Source: an uncultured Bacilli bacterium (GTDB taxonomy: Bacteria; Bacillota_I; Bacilli_A; RF39; UBA660). Taken from it: a DNA stretch of 31,649 nucleotides. The stretch spans positions 1 to 31,649 of the forward strand of contig CAKPHY010000020.1 of NCBI GenBank assembly GCA_934162285.1, given 5' to 3'. Position numbers and translations under genes: made by a program. Of this stretch, positions 6,901 through 14,924 are shown in pieces (the first letter of the stretch is position 1; the number at the start of each line of letters is the position of its first letter). The notes beneath the pieces were generated by a model. It had not been told where the DNA came from and made no database searches. It saw nothing but the letters and a program-made list of their open reading frames with translations.

Positions 6901-7017
6901 TCAATCTTTATTTTTGGTGGTTTTGTCAAGTATTTTTTCAGAATCGCTACTTACTTTTAAAAAACACCAAAGTACAAATGCAACAAATGCTAAAAACAAA
7001 AAAAGTATATATTTCAT
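6901..7017 (-). CDS. 38-residue single-helix membrane peptide
   Basis: The frame encodes a Met-Lys start, a hydrophobic helix of about 18 residues (ILFLFLAFVAFVLWCFL) and a charged tail ending TTKNKD. AGGTGAT stands three bases before ATG, the commonest site type in this window, which is the main reason to believe it. It lies between the CYTH-like gene and the two-helix membrane protein on the same strand. No family is recognised. A plus-strand frame over the same bases lacks a comparable site. Confidence 0.5.
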   Translation of the reverse strand: MKYILFLFLAFVAFVLWCFLKVSSDSEKILDKTTKNKD

Positions 7018-7062
7018 AGTATCACCTATTAATAATATACGTTTTTTAAAATATTTATTCCT

Positions 7063-7629
7063 TTATTTTTTATTAATCATCAGCATAGCTTTATTAACAT
7101 AGTAGTCATTATTCATAATATTTGGTACATAGTAGTCTAAAATTCTTCTAAGTTCACTAGGAGTATTACCATTAAAATAGTTCATGTGACGAGAATGAAT
7201 TTCAACAAAAACACCTAAACCATTTATAATTGATACACATATTTTATTAGTAGCATTAGCATATTCAATTAAATCTTGATTTAATTCTAAAAACTTATGA
7301 TAATCTAAAGCTTCTAAAAAATGATAACCTTGTTCTAAATCAATTAAATCAACTCTAATGCCTTGCTTTTTTAATGATGAAGTCATTATATCATAAGTTG
7401 ACTTTTTATAAAGATAGCCTTTAAATTCATTTTCAACATCGCGAATTATTATGGAATGCGAAAGTTTTTCAAAGTCAGCTAAAGCATCAATATTTTCATC
7501 ATTTTTAATCATAAATATATCTTTTTGATATTTTTGATTTAATTTTCTAAGTCCTTTACTTGTTAATACTTGATCAAGTTCTTGAAAAGACATATTTACT
7601 TGAACTGTTAATTGCATTTCATCTATCAT
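7063..7629 (-). CDS. Degenerate CYTH-like protein, probably without the tunnel active site
   Basis: The 188-residue protein has a layout like CYTH (triphosphate tunnel) proteins. It has an N-terminal strand, helix and ELDQVLTSKGLRKLNQ segment, an IIIRDVENEFKGYLYKK strand pair, and a late ICVSIINGLGVFVEIHS segment that matches the family's LD..xGLGxFVEIE strand. The defining N-terminal ExExK is absent: the first strand reads EMQLTVQV. If the fold is right, metal-triphosphate catalysis is unlikely. Start ATG follows GGTGAT. The assignment is by pattern only; an unrelated fold is possible. Confidence 0.5.
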   Translation of the reverse strand: MIDEMQLTVQVNMSFQELDQVLTSKGLRKLNQKYQKDIFMIKNDENIDALADFEKLSHSIIIRDVENEFKGYLYKKSTYDIMTSSLKKQGIRVDLIDLEQGYHFLEALDYHKFLELNQDLIEYANATNKICVSIINGLGVFVEIHSRHMNYFNGNTPSELRRILDYYVPNIMNNDYYVNKAMLMINKK

Positions 7630-7685
7630 TTTATCACCAAATTTATTATAACAAATTTTTGGATTTTTAGATAGTTTTATAGAAA

Positions 7686-7712
7686 TTTATCTTAATTATG
7701 TGATAAGATAAA
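7686..7712. promoter_or_regulatory. Perfect inverted repeat upstream of the DUF1846 gene, possible operator
   Basis: TTTATCTTA (7686-7694) and TAAGATAAA (7704-7712) are perfect inverted arms with a nine-base spacer. They lie between two divergent genes and 25 bases before the DUF1846 start codon, a place for a dimeric repressor. The arms also overlap the region expected to hold the promoter. Confidence 0.4.
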
Positions 7713-7737
7713 GATAGTTTTAAAATAAGGAGAATTT

Positions 7738-9207
7738 ATGAAAGTTGGATTTGATAACAAAAAATACGTAAAAATACAAAGTGAAGAAATTAGAAAGCGT
7801 TTTACTTTGTTCGATAAACTTTATTTAGAAGTTGGGGGAAAATTATTTGATGATAATCATGCTGCTCGCGTATTACCAGGATTTAAACCGGACTCTAAAA
7901 TTAACATGTTTAAAGAGCTAAAAAATGATATGGAAATAATTTTTTGTATTAACGCTAACGATATTGCAAGAAATAAAACACGTGCAGAATATGGAATAAC
8001 TTATGATATTGAAGTTTTAAGATTAATTGATAATTTGCAAAAATTAAAATTTAACATCAATTCTGTTGTTATAACTTTATATAATAATCAAGCAAATGTT
8101 GATCGTTTTATAAAAAAACTTAAAAGAAATAAAATTAAAACTTATATTCACACTTTTACCAAAGGATATCCAACTGATGTTGATACTATCGTATCTGAAG
8201 AAGGCTACGGAGCTAATCCTTATATAGAAACTACTAAACCTTTAGTATTAGTCAATGCTCCTGGTCCTGGTAGTGGCAAGCTAGCTACTTGTTTATCACA
8301 GCTTTATCACGAACACAAGCGTGGTGTAAATGCTGGTTATGCCAAATTTGAAACCTTCCCGGTATGGAATTTACCACTAAAACATCCTGTCAATATTGCT
8401 TATGAAGCAGCTACTGCCGATCTAAAAGATGCCAATATGATTGATCCATTTCATTTAGAAAGTTACCAAAAAACTGCTATAAATTATAATCGTGATATTG
8501 AATTATTCCCGGTTTTAAAAACTATTTTATATCGTATTACTGGCAAAAATATTTATAATTCACCAACAGATATGGGCGTAAATATGGTTGGTTATTGCAT
8601 AACAGATAATAAAGTTGTCGAAGCAGCTTCTAAAGCAGAAATAGTAAGACGTTATTTTAATGAAATGTGCAGTTATAAAATGGGGCAAATTGAAAGTGAT
8701 ATTCCTCAAAGAATAAAGGTTTTAATGAATGAGCTTAATATTGATGAAAATTACTTAGATGTTGTTAAACCAGCTATTTTAAAATCACATAAAGAAAATA
8801 AACATGTAGTTGCTTTAAAACTTTCAGATAAAAAAATCATAACTGGAAAAGAATCAGATCTTTTATCATCAAGTTCAGCAGTTATTATCAATGCTATTAA
8901 AGATTTAGCTCATATTCCTGATCAAATTAAGCTTTTACCTTCTAATTTATTAGAACCAATTATGAGAAATCGTCCCAATGGTTCCGATGAACCTTTAAAA
9001 ATATCTGAAGTATTAGTTGCTTTAAGTATTTGTTCAGTTACTAATCCAATGGTTGAAAAAGCTTTAAGTTGTTTAAAAAAATTAAATGGTTGTTCTGCTC
9101 ATTCTACCTTTATTTTACCTACTGATGAATTAAAAACTTTAAAAGCTTTAAAAATAAATGTTACTTGTGAACCTAATTTTTATACTGAAGATAGTTTTAT
9201 CTATTAA
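7738..9207 (+). CDS. DUF1846 (UPF0371) family protein
   Basis: A 489-residue protein of the usual DUF1846 length and matching along its whole extent. Visible family segments include YLEVGGKLFDDNHAARVLPG near residue 30, CINANDIARNKTRAEYGI near 78, PGPGSGKLATCLSQLYHE near 180 and GVNMVGYCI near 282. The family has solved structures but no settled biochemical role, so none is claimed. It stands alone on the plus strand between minus-strand genes, with AAGGAG five bases before ATG, an operator-like inverted repeat upstream, and a shared terminator downstream. Confidence 0.93.
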   Translation: MKVGFDNKKYVKIQSEEIRKRFTLFDKLYLEVGGKLFDDNHAARVLPGFKPDSKINMFKELKNDMEIIFCINANDIARNKTRAEYGITYDIEVLRLIDNLQKLKFNINSVVITLYNNQANVDRFIKKLKRNKIKTYIHTFTKGYPTDVDTIVSEEGYGANPYIETTKPLVLVNAPGPGSGKLATCLSQLYHEHKRGVNAGYAKFETFPVWNLPLKHPVNIAYEAATADLKDANMIDPFHLESYQKTAINYNRDIELFPVLKTILYRITGKNIYNSPTDMGVNMVGYCITDNKVVEAASKAEIVRRYFNEMCSYKMGQIESDIPQRIKVLMNELNIDENYLDVVKPAILKSHKENKHVVALKLSDKKIITGKESDLLSSSSAVIINAIKDLAHIPDQIKLLPSNLLEPIMRNRPNGSDEPLKISEVLVALSICSVTNPMVEKALSCLKKLNGCSAHSTFILPTDELKTLKALKINVTCEPNFYTEDSFIY

Positions 9208-9229
9208 AAAACACCAAACGGTGTTTTTA
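9206..9229. terminator. Bidirectional terminator between convergent genes
   Basis: AAAAAACACC-AAAC-GGTGTTTTT forms a nine-pair stem with an A-run and a T-run. It serves both the DUF1846 gene (+) and the glycosyltransferase gene (-), overlapping both stop codons. Confidence 0.85.
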
Positions 9230-10180
9230 TTTTATATTATGTTTAAACTTACAATAAAGGTTTGTAAAATGAATCATTTTAAACAAATCTTTTTTCTCTT
9301 TATTAGTGATTGTTGGTTCATTTTTAATATCTTCATAATATTTTTCTTTAAATGTTTTTAAATTTTCTTTTAATTCTGTATTAGAAACTTTGATTTTTTT
9401 CAAACTATAAGTAAAACCATATCCTTCATATAAATATTTATATTTTATTCGATTTAAAACAGATTCTTCTAAATCATAATCTAATAATCTAATATATGAA
9501 GATAAAACAGATACTTTTTTTAAATTAAAACGCATATTAGTAGCACTATCTTTATGATCAACAAAATTATATAATAGTTCATTATCATAAACGAATTTAC
9601 GTGCAAAATGAGTAAAATCTAAAATAAATAAAATATTTTCATTTATATGAATATCTTCTCTAAAACGAATGTTATTTCTTTTAATTATATCTAATTTAAA
9701 TAATTTATTACAAAGTAATTCACGATAATATTCTTTTTTAAATAAATAATGTTTAAATGTTTCATCATCAAAATATTTATCTTCTAAAGGTTCTGATTCA
9801 AATAATATATTACCACTAATATCTACTTTTTTATAACCACACATTGACATATCAACATCATATTTAAATAAGTCTTCAGATAATACTTCAAACATATTTA
9901 AAGCAACATAATCATCAGCATCAATAAAAATTATATATTTACCTGTTGCTGCTTCAATTCCTTGATTTCGAGCAAAAGATACGCCTTTGTTTTCTTCATC
10001 GATTATTTTAATACGTTCATCTTCAAAACTTTGACATATTTCTAGTGAATTATCAGTTGAACCATCATTAATTAAAATGATTTCTAAATCTTTATATGTT
10101 TGATTAATTAAAGATTTTAAACATTTATCTAAAAATTTAGATGCATTATAAATGGGAACTATAACACTTATTTTATCCAT
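9227..10180 (-). CDS. Family 2 (GT-A fold) glycosyltransferase
   Basis: The 317-residue enzyme transfers a sugar from a nucleotide-sugar donor to a cell-envelope acceptor. The N-terminal GT-A domain shows ISVIVPIYNASKFLDKCL, IILINDGSTDNS with the donor-binding Asp, and FIDADDYV with the metal-binding DxD-type motif near residue 90. The last 100 residues are a helical tail of unknown acceptor specificity. No membrane segment is seen. The ATG overlaps the galE stop by eight bases (ATGGATAA), so translation is coupled, and UDP-galactose is a plausible donor by context only. Confidence 0.9.
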   Translation of the reverse strand: MDKISVIVPIYNASKFLDKCLKSLINQTYKDLEIILINDGSTDNSLEICQSFEDERIKIIDEENKGVSFARNQGIEAATGKYIIFIDADDYVALNMFEVLSEDLFKYDVDMSMCGYKKVDISGNILFESEPLEDKYFDDETFKHYLFKKEYYRELLCNKLFKLDIIKRNNIRFREDIHINENILFILDFTHFARKFVYDNELLYNFVDHKDSATNMRFNLKKVSVLSSYIRLLDYDLEESVLNRIKYKYLYEGYGFTYSLKKIKVSNTELKENLKTFKEKYYEDIKNEPTITNKEKKDLFKMIHFTNLYCKFKHNIK

Positions 10181-11174
10181 TATTTCTACTTCCTTTTACA
10201 AAATTATAAGAATCTCTAACCATTTCTTCTAGTGTTTTTGTTGCTTTAAAATCAAGTTCTTTTAAAGCTTTTGTTGTATCGGCATAACATTCATCAATAT
10301 CACCAGCACGTCTAGCTGTGATTACATATGGAATTTCTACATTATTAGTATTTTTAAAAGCTTCAACAATTTCTAAAACACTATAACCTTTTCCAGTTCC
10401 TAAATTATAGTAATTTATTCCCTTTTTAGAGTGCTCTAATGCTTTAATATGACCTAAAGCTAAATCTACTACATGAATATAATCCCTTACACCAGTACCA
10501 TCTTTAGTATTATAATCATTACCAAATATATTTAAATGATCTAACTCTTTAGTGGCAACTTTCATAATATAAGGCATTAAATTATTAGGAATATCATTAG
10601 GATTTTCACCAATCAAACCACTTTCATGAGCTCCAACTGGATTAAAGTAACGCAAAACAGTTATACACCAATCAGGATCTGATAAACTTAAATCTTTTAA
10701 AATCGTTTCGATCATTAATTTTGTTGTTCCATAAGGATTAGTTGTATGTAATTCACTCGTTTCTTTAATTGGAAGCTCTTTAGGTTTTCCATAAACAGTA
10801 GCACTTGATGAAAAAATAAAGGTCTTGCAATTAAATTTATTCATAACTTCTAATAAATTAAGTGTTGTTTCTAAATTATTATGATAATACATTAAAGGAT
10901 ATTTAACTGATTCTCCAACGGCTTTATAGCCTGCAAAATGAATAACAGCATCAATCTTATTTTCTGAAAAAATTTTATTCACTAAACTATTATTAGCAAC
11001 ATCACCTTCATAAAATTTAACTTTTTTATTTGTTATTTTTTCTATTTTATTAACTACTTCTCTTTTAGAATTTGACAAGTTATCAATAATAACAACTTCA
11101 AAATTTCTATTAAGTAATTCTACACATGTATGGCTACCAATATAACCAGTTCCACCTGTGACTAATATTTGCAT
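10173..11174 (-). CDS. galE: UDP-glucose 4-epimerase
   Basis: This 333-residue short-chain dehydrogenase interconverts UDP-glucose and UDP-galactose with bound NAD. The N-terminus has the nucleotide loop GGTGYIG, then HFAGYKAVGES, SSSATVYG and the catalytic YxxxK in NPYGTTKLMIE. NPVGAHESG and VRDYIHVVDLA later are typical of GalE rather than of dehydratases. The ATG at 11174 is chosen because GGTAGG precedes it and MQILVTGG is the normal start; an ATG 18 bases upstream lies before that site. It leads a two-gene unit with the GT2 gene and has its own promoter. Confidence 0.95.
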   Translation of the reverse strand: MQILVTGGTGYIGSHTCVELLNRNFEVVIIDNLSNSKREVVNKIEKITNKKVKFYEGDVANNSLVNKIFSENKIDAVIHFAGYKAVGESVKYPLMYYHNNLETTLNLLEVMNKFNCKTFIFSSSATVYGKPKELPIKETSELHTTNPYGTTKLMIETILKDLSLSDPDWCITVLRYFNPVGAHESGLIGENPNDIPNNLMPYIMKVATKELDHLNIFGNDYNTKDGTGVRDYIHVVDLALGHIKALEHSKKGINYYNLGTGKGYSVLEIVEAFKNTNNVEIPYVITARRAGDIDECYADTTKALKELDFKATKTLEEMVRDSYNFVKGSRNNG

Positions 11175-11196
11175 ATTATCCCTACCTTTCATATTA

Positions 11197-11225
11197 ATTA
11201 TAGCAATTTTTTATTAAATTGCAAA
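11197..11225 (-). promoter_or_regulatory. Promoter of the galE-glycosyltransferase unit
   Basis: On the minus strand TTTGCA (11220-11225), a 17-base spacer and TATAAT (11197-11202) with TG before it. The start codon is about 22 bases downstream of the -10. Confidence 0.65.
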
Positions 11226-11246
11226 GAAAAAAGAAGCCAAAGCTTC
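11226..11246 (-). terminator. Terminator after the VirB2-like secreted protein gene
   Basis: GAAGC-TTTG-GCTTC followed by TTTTTT on the minus strand, starting at the stop codon of the gene ending at 11246. Confidence 0.75.
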
Positions 11247-12052
11247 TATTTAACTTTTATAAGACTATCAGTTACACATGTAGCATTTTCACGAGCAAGA
11301 TCTAAATATTCATTTCTTTGAACAACATTTAAAATAAGAGTAACAAAGACATTTGATAAAAATATTAAAGCAATAGCAATAACACGTTTCATGAATGATT
11401 GAAAAGCTTTCGTTAAAGCGGCATCTTCATGGGAAGCAATAGCCTTGACAAAGTCCATAATACCAAGAATAATCCCAGCTGCTAAAGCTCCATAGCAAAC
11501 AATATTAATAATCATTTTAATATAACTTCTAATTCCTTGATGAGCTTTTAAATATTCGCATATACTATTAAAATAAGTACTAGTTGAAGTAACTATTTCT
11601 TTATATTGACTTTCATATGTATATGTGCAATCCTCACAAACATCATCAACTTGTTTAGCTGCCGCTTCTAGTACTGCTTGAGCACTTTTCAATTTGCTAT
11701 CAAATGTATTATTACCATTGAGACCATCAATAATTCTAACATTATGTGCACTAGCAAGTTTATATCCTAAGGAACTTTTAGCATTATAATATTCTTTTAG
11801 TTTTTCTTCATTGGTAATTACACCACCATTGCCCTTAAATTTATTAATACACTCAGACGCCAGATCCGATTTTTTGTTATCAGCTACAGTATTATTAATT
11901 ACTTTTAAATCATAACAATTTAAAATAGCCATATCATAATATAATCCTTTTAAATTTGTGTAATCTTGTATTGCTATATTTTGATTTACAACAGCTTTTA
12001 CATTAAATATTCCTATAAAACTAACTAGAAGTGCCAACAAAATCTTTTTCAT
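11246..12052 (-). CDS. Secreted/membrane protein with signal peptide and a C-terminal VirB2-like two-helix end
   Basis: From ATG at 12052 (GGTGAT four bases before) the protein has 268 residues. MKKILLALLVSFIGIFNVKA is a clear signal peptide. A mostly helical outer part of ~160 residues follows, with scattered cysteines and CEDC. The last 85 residues hold two hydrophobic helices separated by a short polar loop (MDFVKAIASHEDAALTKAFQ), the layout of TrbC/VirB2 pilin-type subunits of type IV secretion. The resemblance is of topology, not of identity. No other secretion genes are in the window. Neighbours are envelope genes; an extended -10 promoter lies upstream. Confidence 0.65.
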   Translation of the reverse strand: MKKILLALLVSFIGIFNVKAVVNQNIAIQDYTNLKGLYYDMAILNCYDLKVINNTVADNKKSDLASECINKFKGNGGVITNEEKLKEYYNAKSSLGYKLASAHNVRIIDGLNGNNTFDSKLKSAQAVLEAAAKQVDDVCEDCTYTYESQYKEIVTSTSTYFNSICEYLKAHQGIRSYIKMIINIVCYGALAAGIILGIMDFVKAIASHEDAALTKAFQSFMKRVIAIALIFLSNVFVTLILNVVQRNEYLDLARENATCVTDSLIKVK

Positions 12053-12068
12053 ACTTATCACCAAGATA

Positions 12069-12077
12069 ATTATAACA
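12069..12077 (-). promoter_or_regulatory. Extended -10 box for the VirB2-like gene
   Basis: TGTTATAAT on the minus strand lies about 17 bases before the start codon's upstream edge. No strong -35 is seen. Confidence 0.45.
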
Positions 12078-12107
12078 TATTTTCCCAAAATTAAATATTA
12101 AAGTACT

Positions 12108-12158
12108 TCAAAAAAATCAAAATTATGCATTATCTCAAAAAAATCAAAATTATGCATT
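12108..12158. repeat. Tandem 24-base direct repeat
   Basis: The same 24 bases, from TCAAAAAAATC to TTATGCATT, occur at 12108-12131 and 12135-12158 (period 27). The second copy is the right half of the terminator of the 604-residue protein gene; the first lacks the outer stem arm. This looks like a small local duplication. Confidence 0.8.
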
Positions 12159-12168
12159 TTGACTTTTT
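12137..12168 (-). terminator. Terminator of the Ig-like/barrel protein gene
   Basis: On the minus strand AAAAGTCAAAAT-GCATA-ATTTTGATTTTT forms a 12-pair stem with one G-U, and seven Ts follow the core. Confidence 0.6.
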
Positions 12169-12175
12169 CACCTTC

Positions 12176-13990
12176 CTAACGATCAATAAAAGCCCAATCG
12201 CTTGGTCTCGTAGCACTATCTTTTGATACCCATAAATCAATTTTAATCGAGTTTCCAAGTTTGGCTTCATTTCGCCAGTTATTAATGGTACTTGTTGACC
12301 AACCCGGATGTTGATCTTTTACATTAACCGAAAACTTAGAACAAGCACCACAAACATCTAAAACAATTGCTCGATAAGCTTTAAAACGACTATCAGGTGA
12401 AGAAAGAGTGCTAGAACTAGATGTATCAGAAATATAAACTGTTAATATATCATAATAATTATAATAAGTTATATCTGTATAACTTAAATCACCATACTTT
12501 TGAATTAAACTTTTTTGATTGATAGCAGTTGCGATAACATAGTACCATTCACCTTTGTATTTATACATATACCAACCATGTTCATCTAATTTAATTTCAC
12601 CATTTTTGATTTTATTTTGAACACATTCAGTTCCACATTTAGCAAGACCTGAATCATCAAAACGCGTTAAACGTACACGTTTATAAGCACCACCACTAGT
12701 TATGTCTGAACGAGCGTCGTTAGTTTCTTCTGTTTTAGAAGGAGTTTTAACATCGATAGTACAAAAGGCTTCTGTTCTATTGCCTGCATTATCAGTTACT
12801 GTAACAAAAGAAGCATAAAGAGTCTTATTAACGACATAAGTATTTCCACTTGTTTCACCATTACCATAATTATAAGATTTTATTCCTGAGCTATCTTCAG
12901 CTGTTACATATATAGCTGTATTGTTATTTTCCGATTTTCCTGTACATTTAACTGTTGGTTTAATGCGATCAATATTATTGACTTCTTTAGTTATCTCCGT
13001 TTGATTATAATTATTATCAACTACAATAAATTTATAAGTCCCATTATTATTAACTTCATAACTTATATTGCGATCAGTAGTTTCTGTTTGATCTGGTAAA
13101 ATTGTACTATTATAATTATTACTAGTAATAGAAATGTCAATCGTTAAATTACGATTAGTTGGTAAATTGGTTGAAAGTTCTGCTGTTATATTCATTTCAG
13201 TGACAATCACTAAACGTGTTTCTTTTAATTGATTTAACGTATAAGTTATTAAATATTCTCCAGCAACATTAGTGTTTACATTGCCAGTAGTTATAACTTT
13301 ATCTAAAACTTCTGTTCCATCTTCATAAGTAACACTTACACCAGGATCTTTAAAAGAAGTTCCTTTTTTAATATACATTTCTTTTTCACCATTTAAGCTC
13401 ATTTTAGCTTTTTTAAGTGTATCATTATATTTAGCATACAAAATATATCTTTCGGCTCTTTCTAATTCCTCACCATGAGCATTTTTAACTAAATATGTTG
13501 TTTGATAAATTCCCTGTTCAGTTAAAGCTGGTCTAGTAACACTCACATTATAATTAGAAGTATAACCTGGATCTTGATATTTAGTGTCGGATGTAACTAT
13601 GAAAGAATCTTCTTTCAAAGTAATATATTTATATTCTTTACTATTAATTGTTTCAATTATTTCACTTTCATATTTTGAACATTTTACATACAAATCAAAA
13701 GTATTATTATGATAATAAACACCAGTTGATTTATTACATGTATCATATGAAGTTGGAACTATTTCTTCAATATCAGCCAAAGTTATAAATTGACTTTTAT
13801 TTATTTTTTTAACTCTTATATAAGTTTCAGCATCAGCTATAATACGTTTTTCAAAATCATTATTTTTAACTGATTCATTTTTAAAAGTTGGCACTAATAA
13901 ATATATAGTTAAAGCAATCAAAATAATTAAAACAACTATTTCAATAATATATCTTACCACTTTATATTTTTTTTCATCTTCCGCATACAT
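12176..13990 (-). CDS. Anchored surface protein with Ig-like (DUF5011-type) repeats and a double-psi-barrel-like C-terminus
   Basis: From ATG at 13990 (GGTGAT three bases before; longer starts would lie inside the upstream gene) the protein has 604 residues. It starts MYAEDEKK with one membrane helix at about 14-33. A pilin-head-like segment follows (ITLADIEEIV, CNKSTGVYYHN, LYVKC). Two DUF5011-type Ig-like repeats come next, each with a YQDPGY or FKDPGV strand, then another Ig-like domain ending DNAGNRTEAFC. The last ~150 residues contain YRAIVLDVCGACSKFS and NSIKIDLWVS, resembling the Asp and ID of 3D or RlpA-type double-psi barrels that act on peptidoglycan. Catalysis is unproven. Confidence 0.75.
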   Translation of the reverse strand: MYAEDEKKYKVVRYIIEIVVLIILIALTIYLLVPTFKNESVKNNDFEKRIIADAETYIRVKKINKSQFITLADIEEIVPTSYDTCNKSTGVYYHNNTFDLYVKCSKYESEIIETINSKEYKYITLKEDSFIVTSDTKYQDPGYTSNYNVSVTRPALTEQGIYQTTYLVKNAHGEELERAERYILYAKYNDTLKKAKMSLNGEKEMYIKKGTSFKDPGVSVTYEDGTEVLDKVITTGNVNTNVAGEYLITYTLNQLKETRLVIVTEMNITAELSTNLPTNRNLTIDISITSNNYNSTILPDQTETTDRNISYEVNNNGTYKFIVVDNNYNQTEITKEVNNIDRIKPTVKCTGKSENNNTAIYVTAEDSSGIKSYNYGNGETSGNTYVVNKTLYASFVTVTDNAGNRTEAFCTIDVKTPSKTEETNDARSDITSGGAYKRVRLTRFDDSGLAKCGTECVQNKIKNGEIKLDEHGWYMYKYKGEWYYVIATAINQKSLIQKYGDLSYTDITYYNYYDILTVYISDTSSSSTLSSPDSRFKAYRAIVLDVCGACSKFSVNVKDQHPGWSTSTINNWRNEAKLGNSIKIDLWVSKDSATRPSDWAFIDR

Positions 13991-14033
13991 ACTATCACCA
14001 TTATTATTGTAACATAAAAAAACAGCATTTTTG

Positions 14034-14588
14034 CTATTTTTTAACTTTACTCGTTGGTTTCTTAGTACCTTTTTCAGGAATCTTTTTACCAGTTGTTTTC
14101 TTTTTAACAACTTTTTTAGTGTTTTTCATATAGTAAGCAATACCAATTATCATTCCAACACCAATACCAATGCTAGTACCAAGTAATTTAAATAGTAAAT
14201 AACCTATTAAACCACCAAGAACTATACCTAGTATTACATATATTAGTAACGCTAATTGATTCTCACGTCTTAATTCAGATTCCCGGCTTAAAGGATTAAT
14301 TAAATATAAAATCGTTCCTAATAGCATACCAAATGACATACCATAAGTAACAGCATTTATATTTAAAATAAATACATAGCCAATTAAACCACCTACTAAT
14401 AAACCAACTAATATATAGATAGCTAATAAAAGTTTATTTTCTTGAACAATTTTTTGAAGCAAAAGTCCAAGCGATAAACCAATACAAACCCCATTTAACC
14501 AATTAATATCCAAACCATAGGAAATAATTAAACCAATTACTAAACCAACTACTATATATTTTATGAAATCAATTCTTTTCGCTTTCAT
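14034..14588 (-). CDS. Membrane protein of three glycine-zipper repeats with a lysine-rich tail
   Basis: Three related units of two membrane helices each lie at about residues 11-45, 57-95 and 116-153. Each reads VGLxxGxxIxY, then a short loop, then GxxxGMxxGxxL. Residues 155-184 form a basic tail rich in Lys, Thr and Pro (KKVVKKKTTGKKIPEKG). The helices carry the small-residue spacing of glycine zippers, which pack tightly or oligomerise. The ATG is one base after the stop of the 96-residue paralogue upstream, so translation is probably coupled. No known family is recognised. The tail could bind acidic polymers at the membrane; this is inference. Confidence 0.65.
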   Translation of the reverse strand: MKAKRIDFIKYIVVGLVIGLIISYGLDINWLNGVCIGLSLGLLLQKIVQENKLLLAIYILVGLLVGGLIGYVFILNINAVTYGMSFGMLLGTILYLINPLSRESELRRENQLALLIYVILGIVLGGLIGYLLFKLLGTSIGIGVGMIIGIAYYMKNTKKVVKKKTTGKKIPEKGTKKPTSKVKK

Positions 14589-14589
14589 C

Positions 14590-14880
14590 TTATTTACTTA
14601 CTTTTTTAGTTGTAGTTTTTTTAGCAGCTGTTTTTTTAGTTGCTGTCTTAGAAGGTGCTTTTTTAGTAACGGCTTTTGGTTTTTCTTCTTCTATTTCTTT
14701 AGCTTTTCTATAATCAACAAATGTTGAAACAAGAATTGCCAAAAGCATTCCAATTCCACCGCCAACACCAATCCAATAATATTCAAAGAATATTAATGCA
14801 ACTATTGCTCCTATGCAAAAACCTACGATCATGTAGATTACTGTTTTATCTGTTTCTTCCCTTTTTGTTACTTTTGCCAT
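14590..14880 (-). CDS. Small glycine-zipper membrane protein with a histone-H1-like tail
   Basis: The 96-residue protein is one unit of the repeat found three times in the next gene: VGFCIGAIVALIFF, a short loop, then GVGGGIGMLLAILV. Residues 67-96 are a repetitive Lys-Thr-Ala tail (KKAPSKTATKKTAAKKTTTK) like histone H1 or bacterial H1-like proteins. GAGGAG precedes the ATG. Gene order and the shared unit suggest duplication and expansion from this single-unit form. Function is unknown. Confidence 0.65.
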   Translation of the reverse strand: MAKVTKREETDKTVIYMIVGFCIGAIVALIFFEYYWIGVGGGIGMLLAILVSTFVDYRKAKEIEEEKPKAVTKKAPSKTATKKTAAKKTTTKKVSK

Positions 14881-14924
14881 TTTAAAATCACTCCTCTATT
14901 ATATTTTACCATTTTTAAGTAATT

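Noticed and set aside
6914..7102. Plus-strand 62-codon frame
   Set aside because: It overlaps the better supported 38-residue minus-strand gene and the end of the CYTH-like gene, and has no ribosome binding site.
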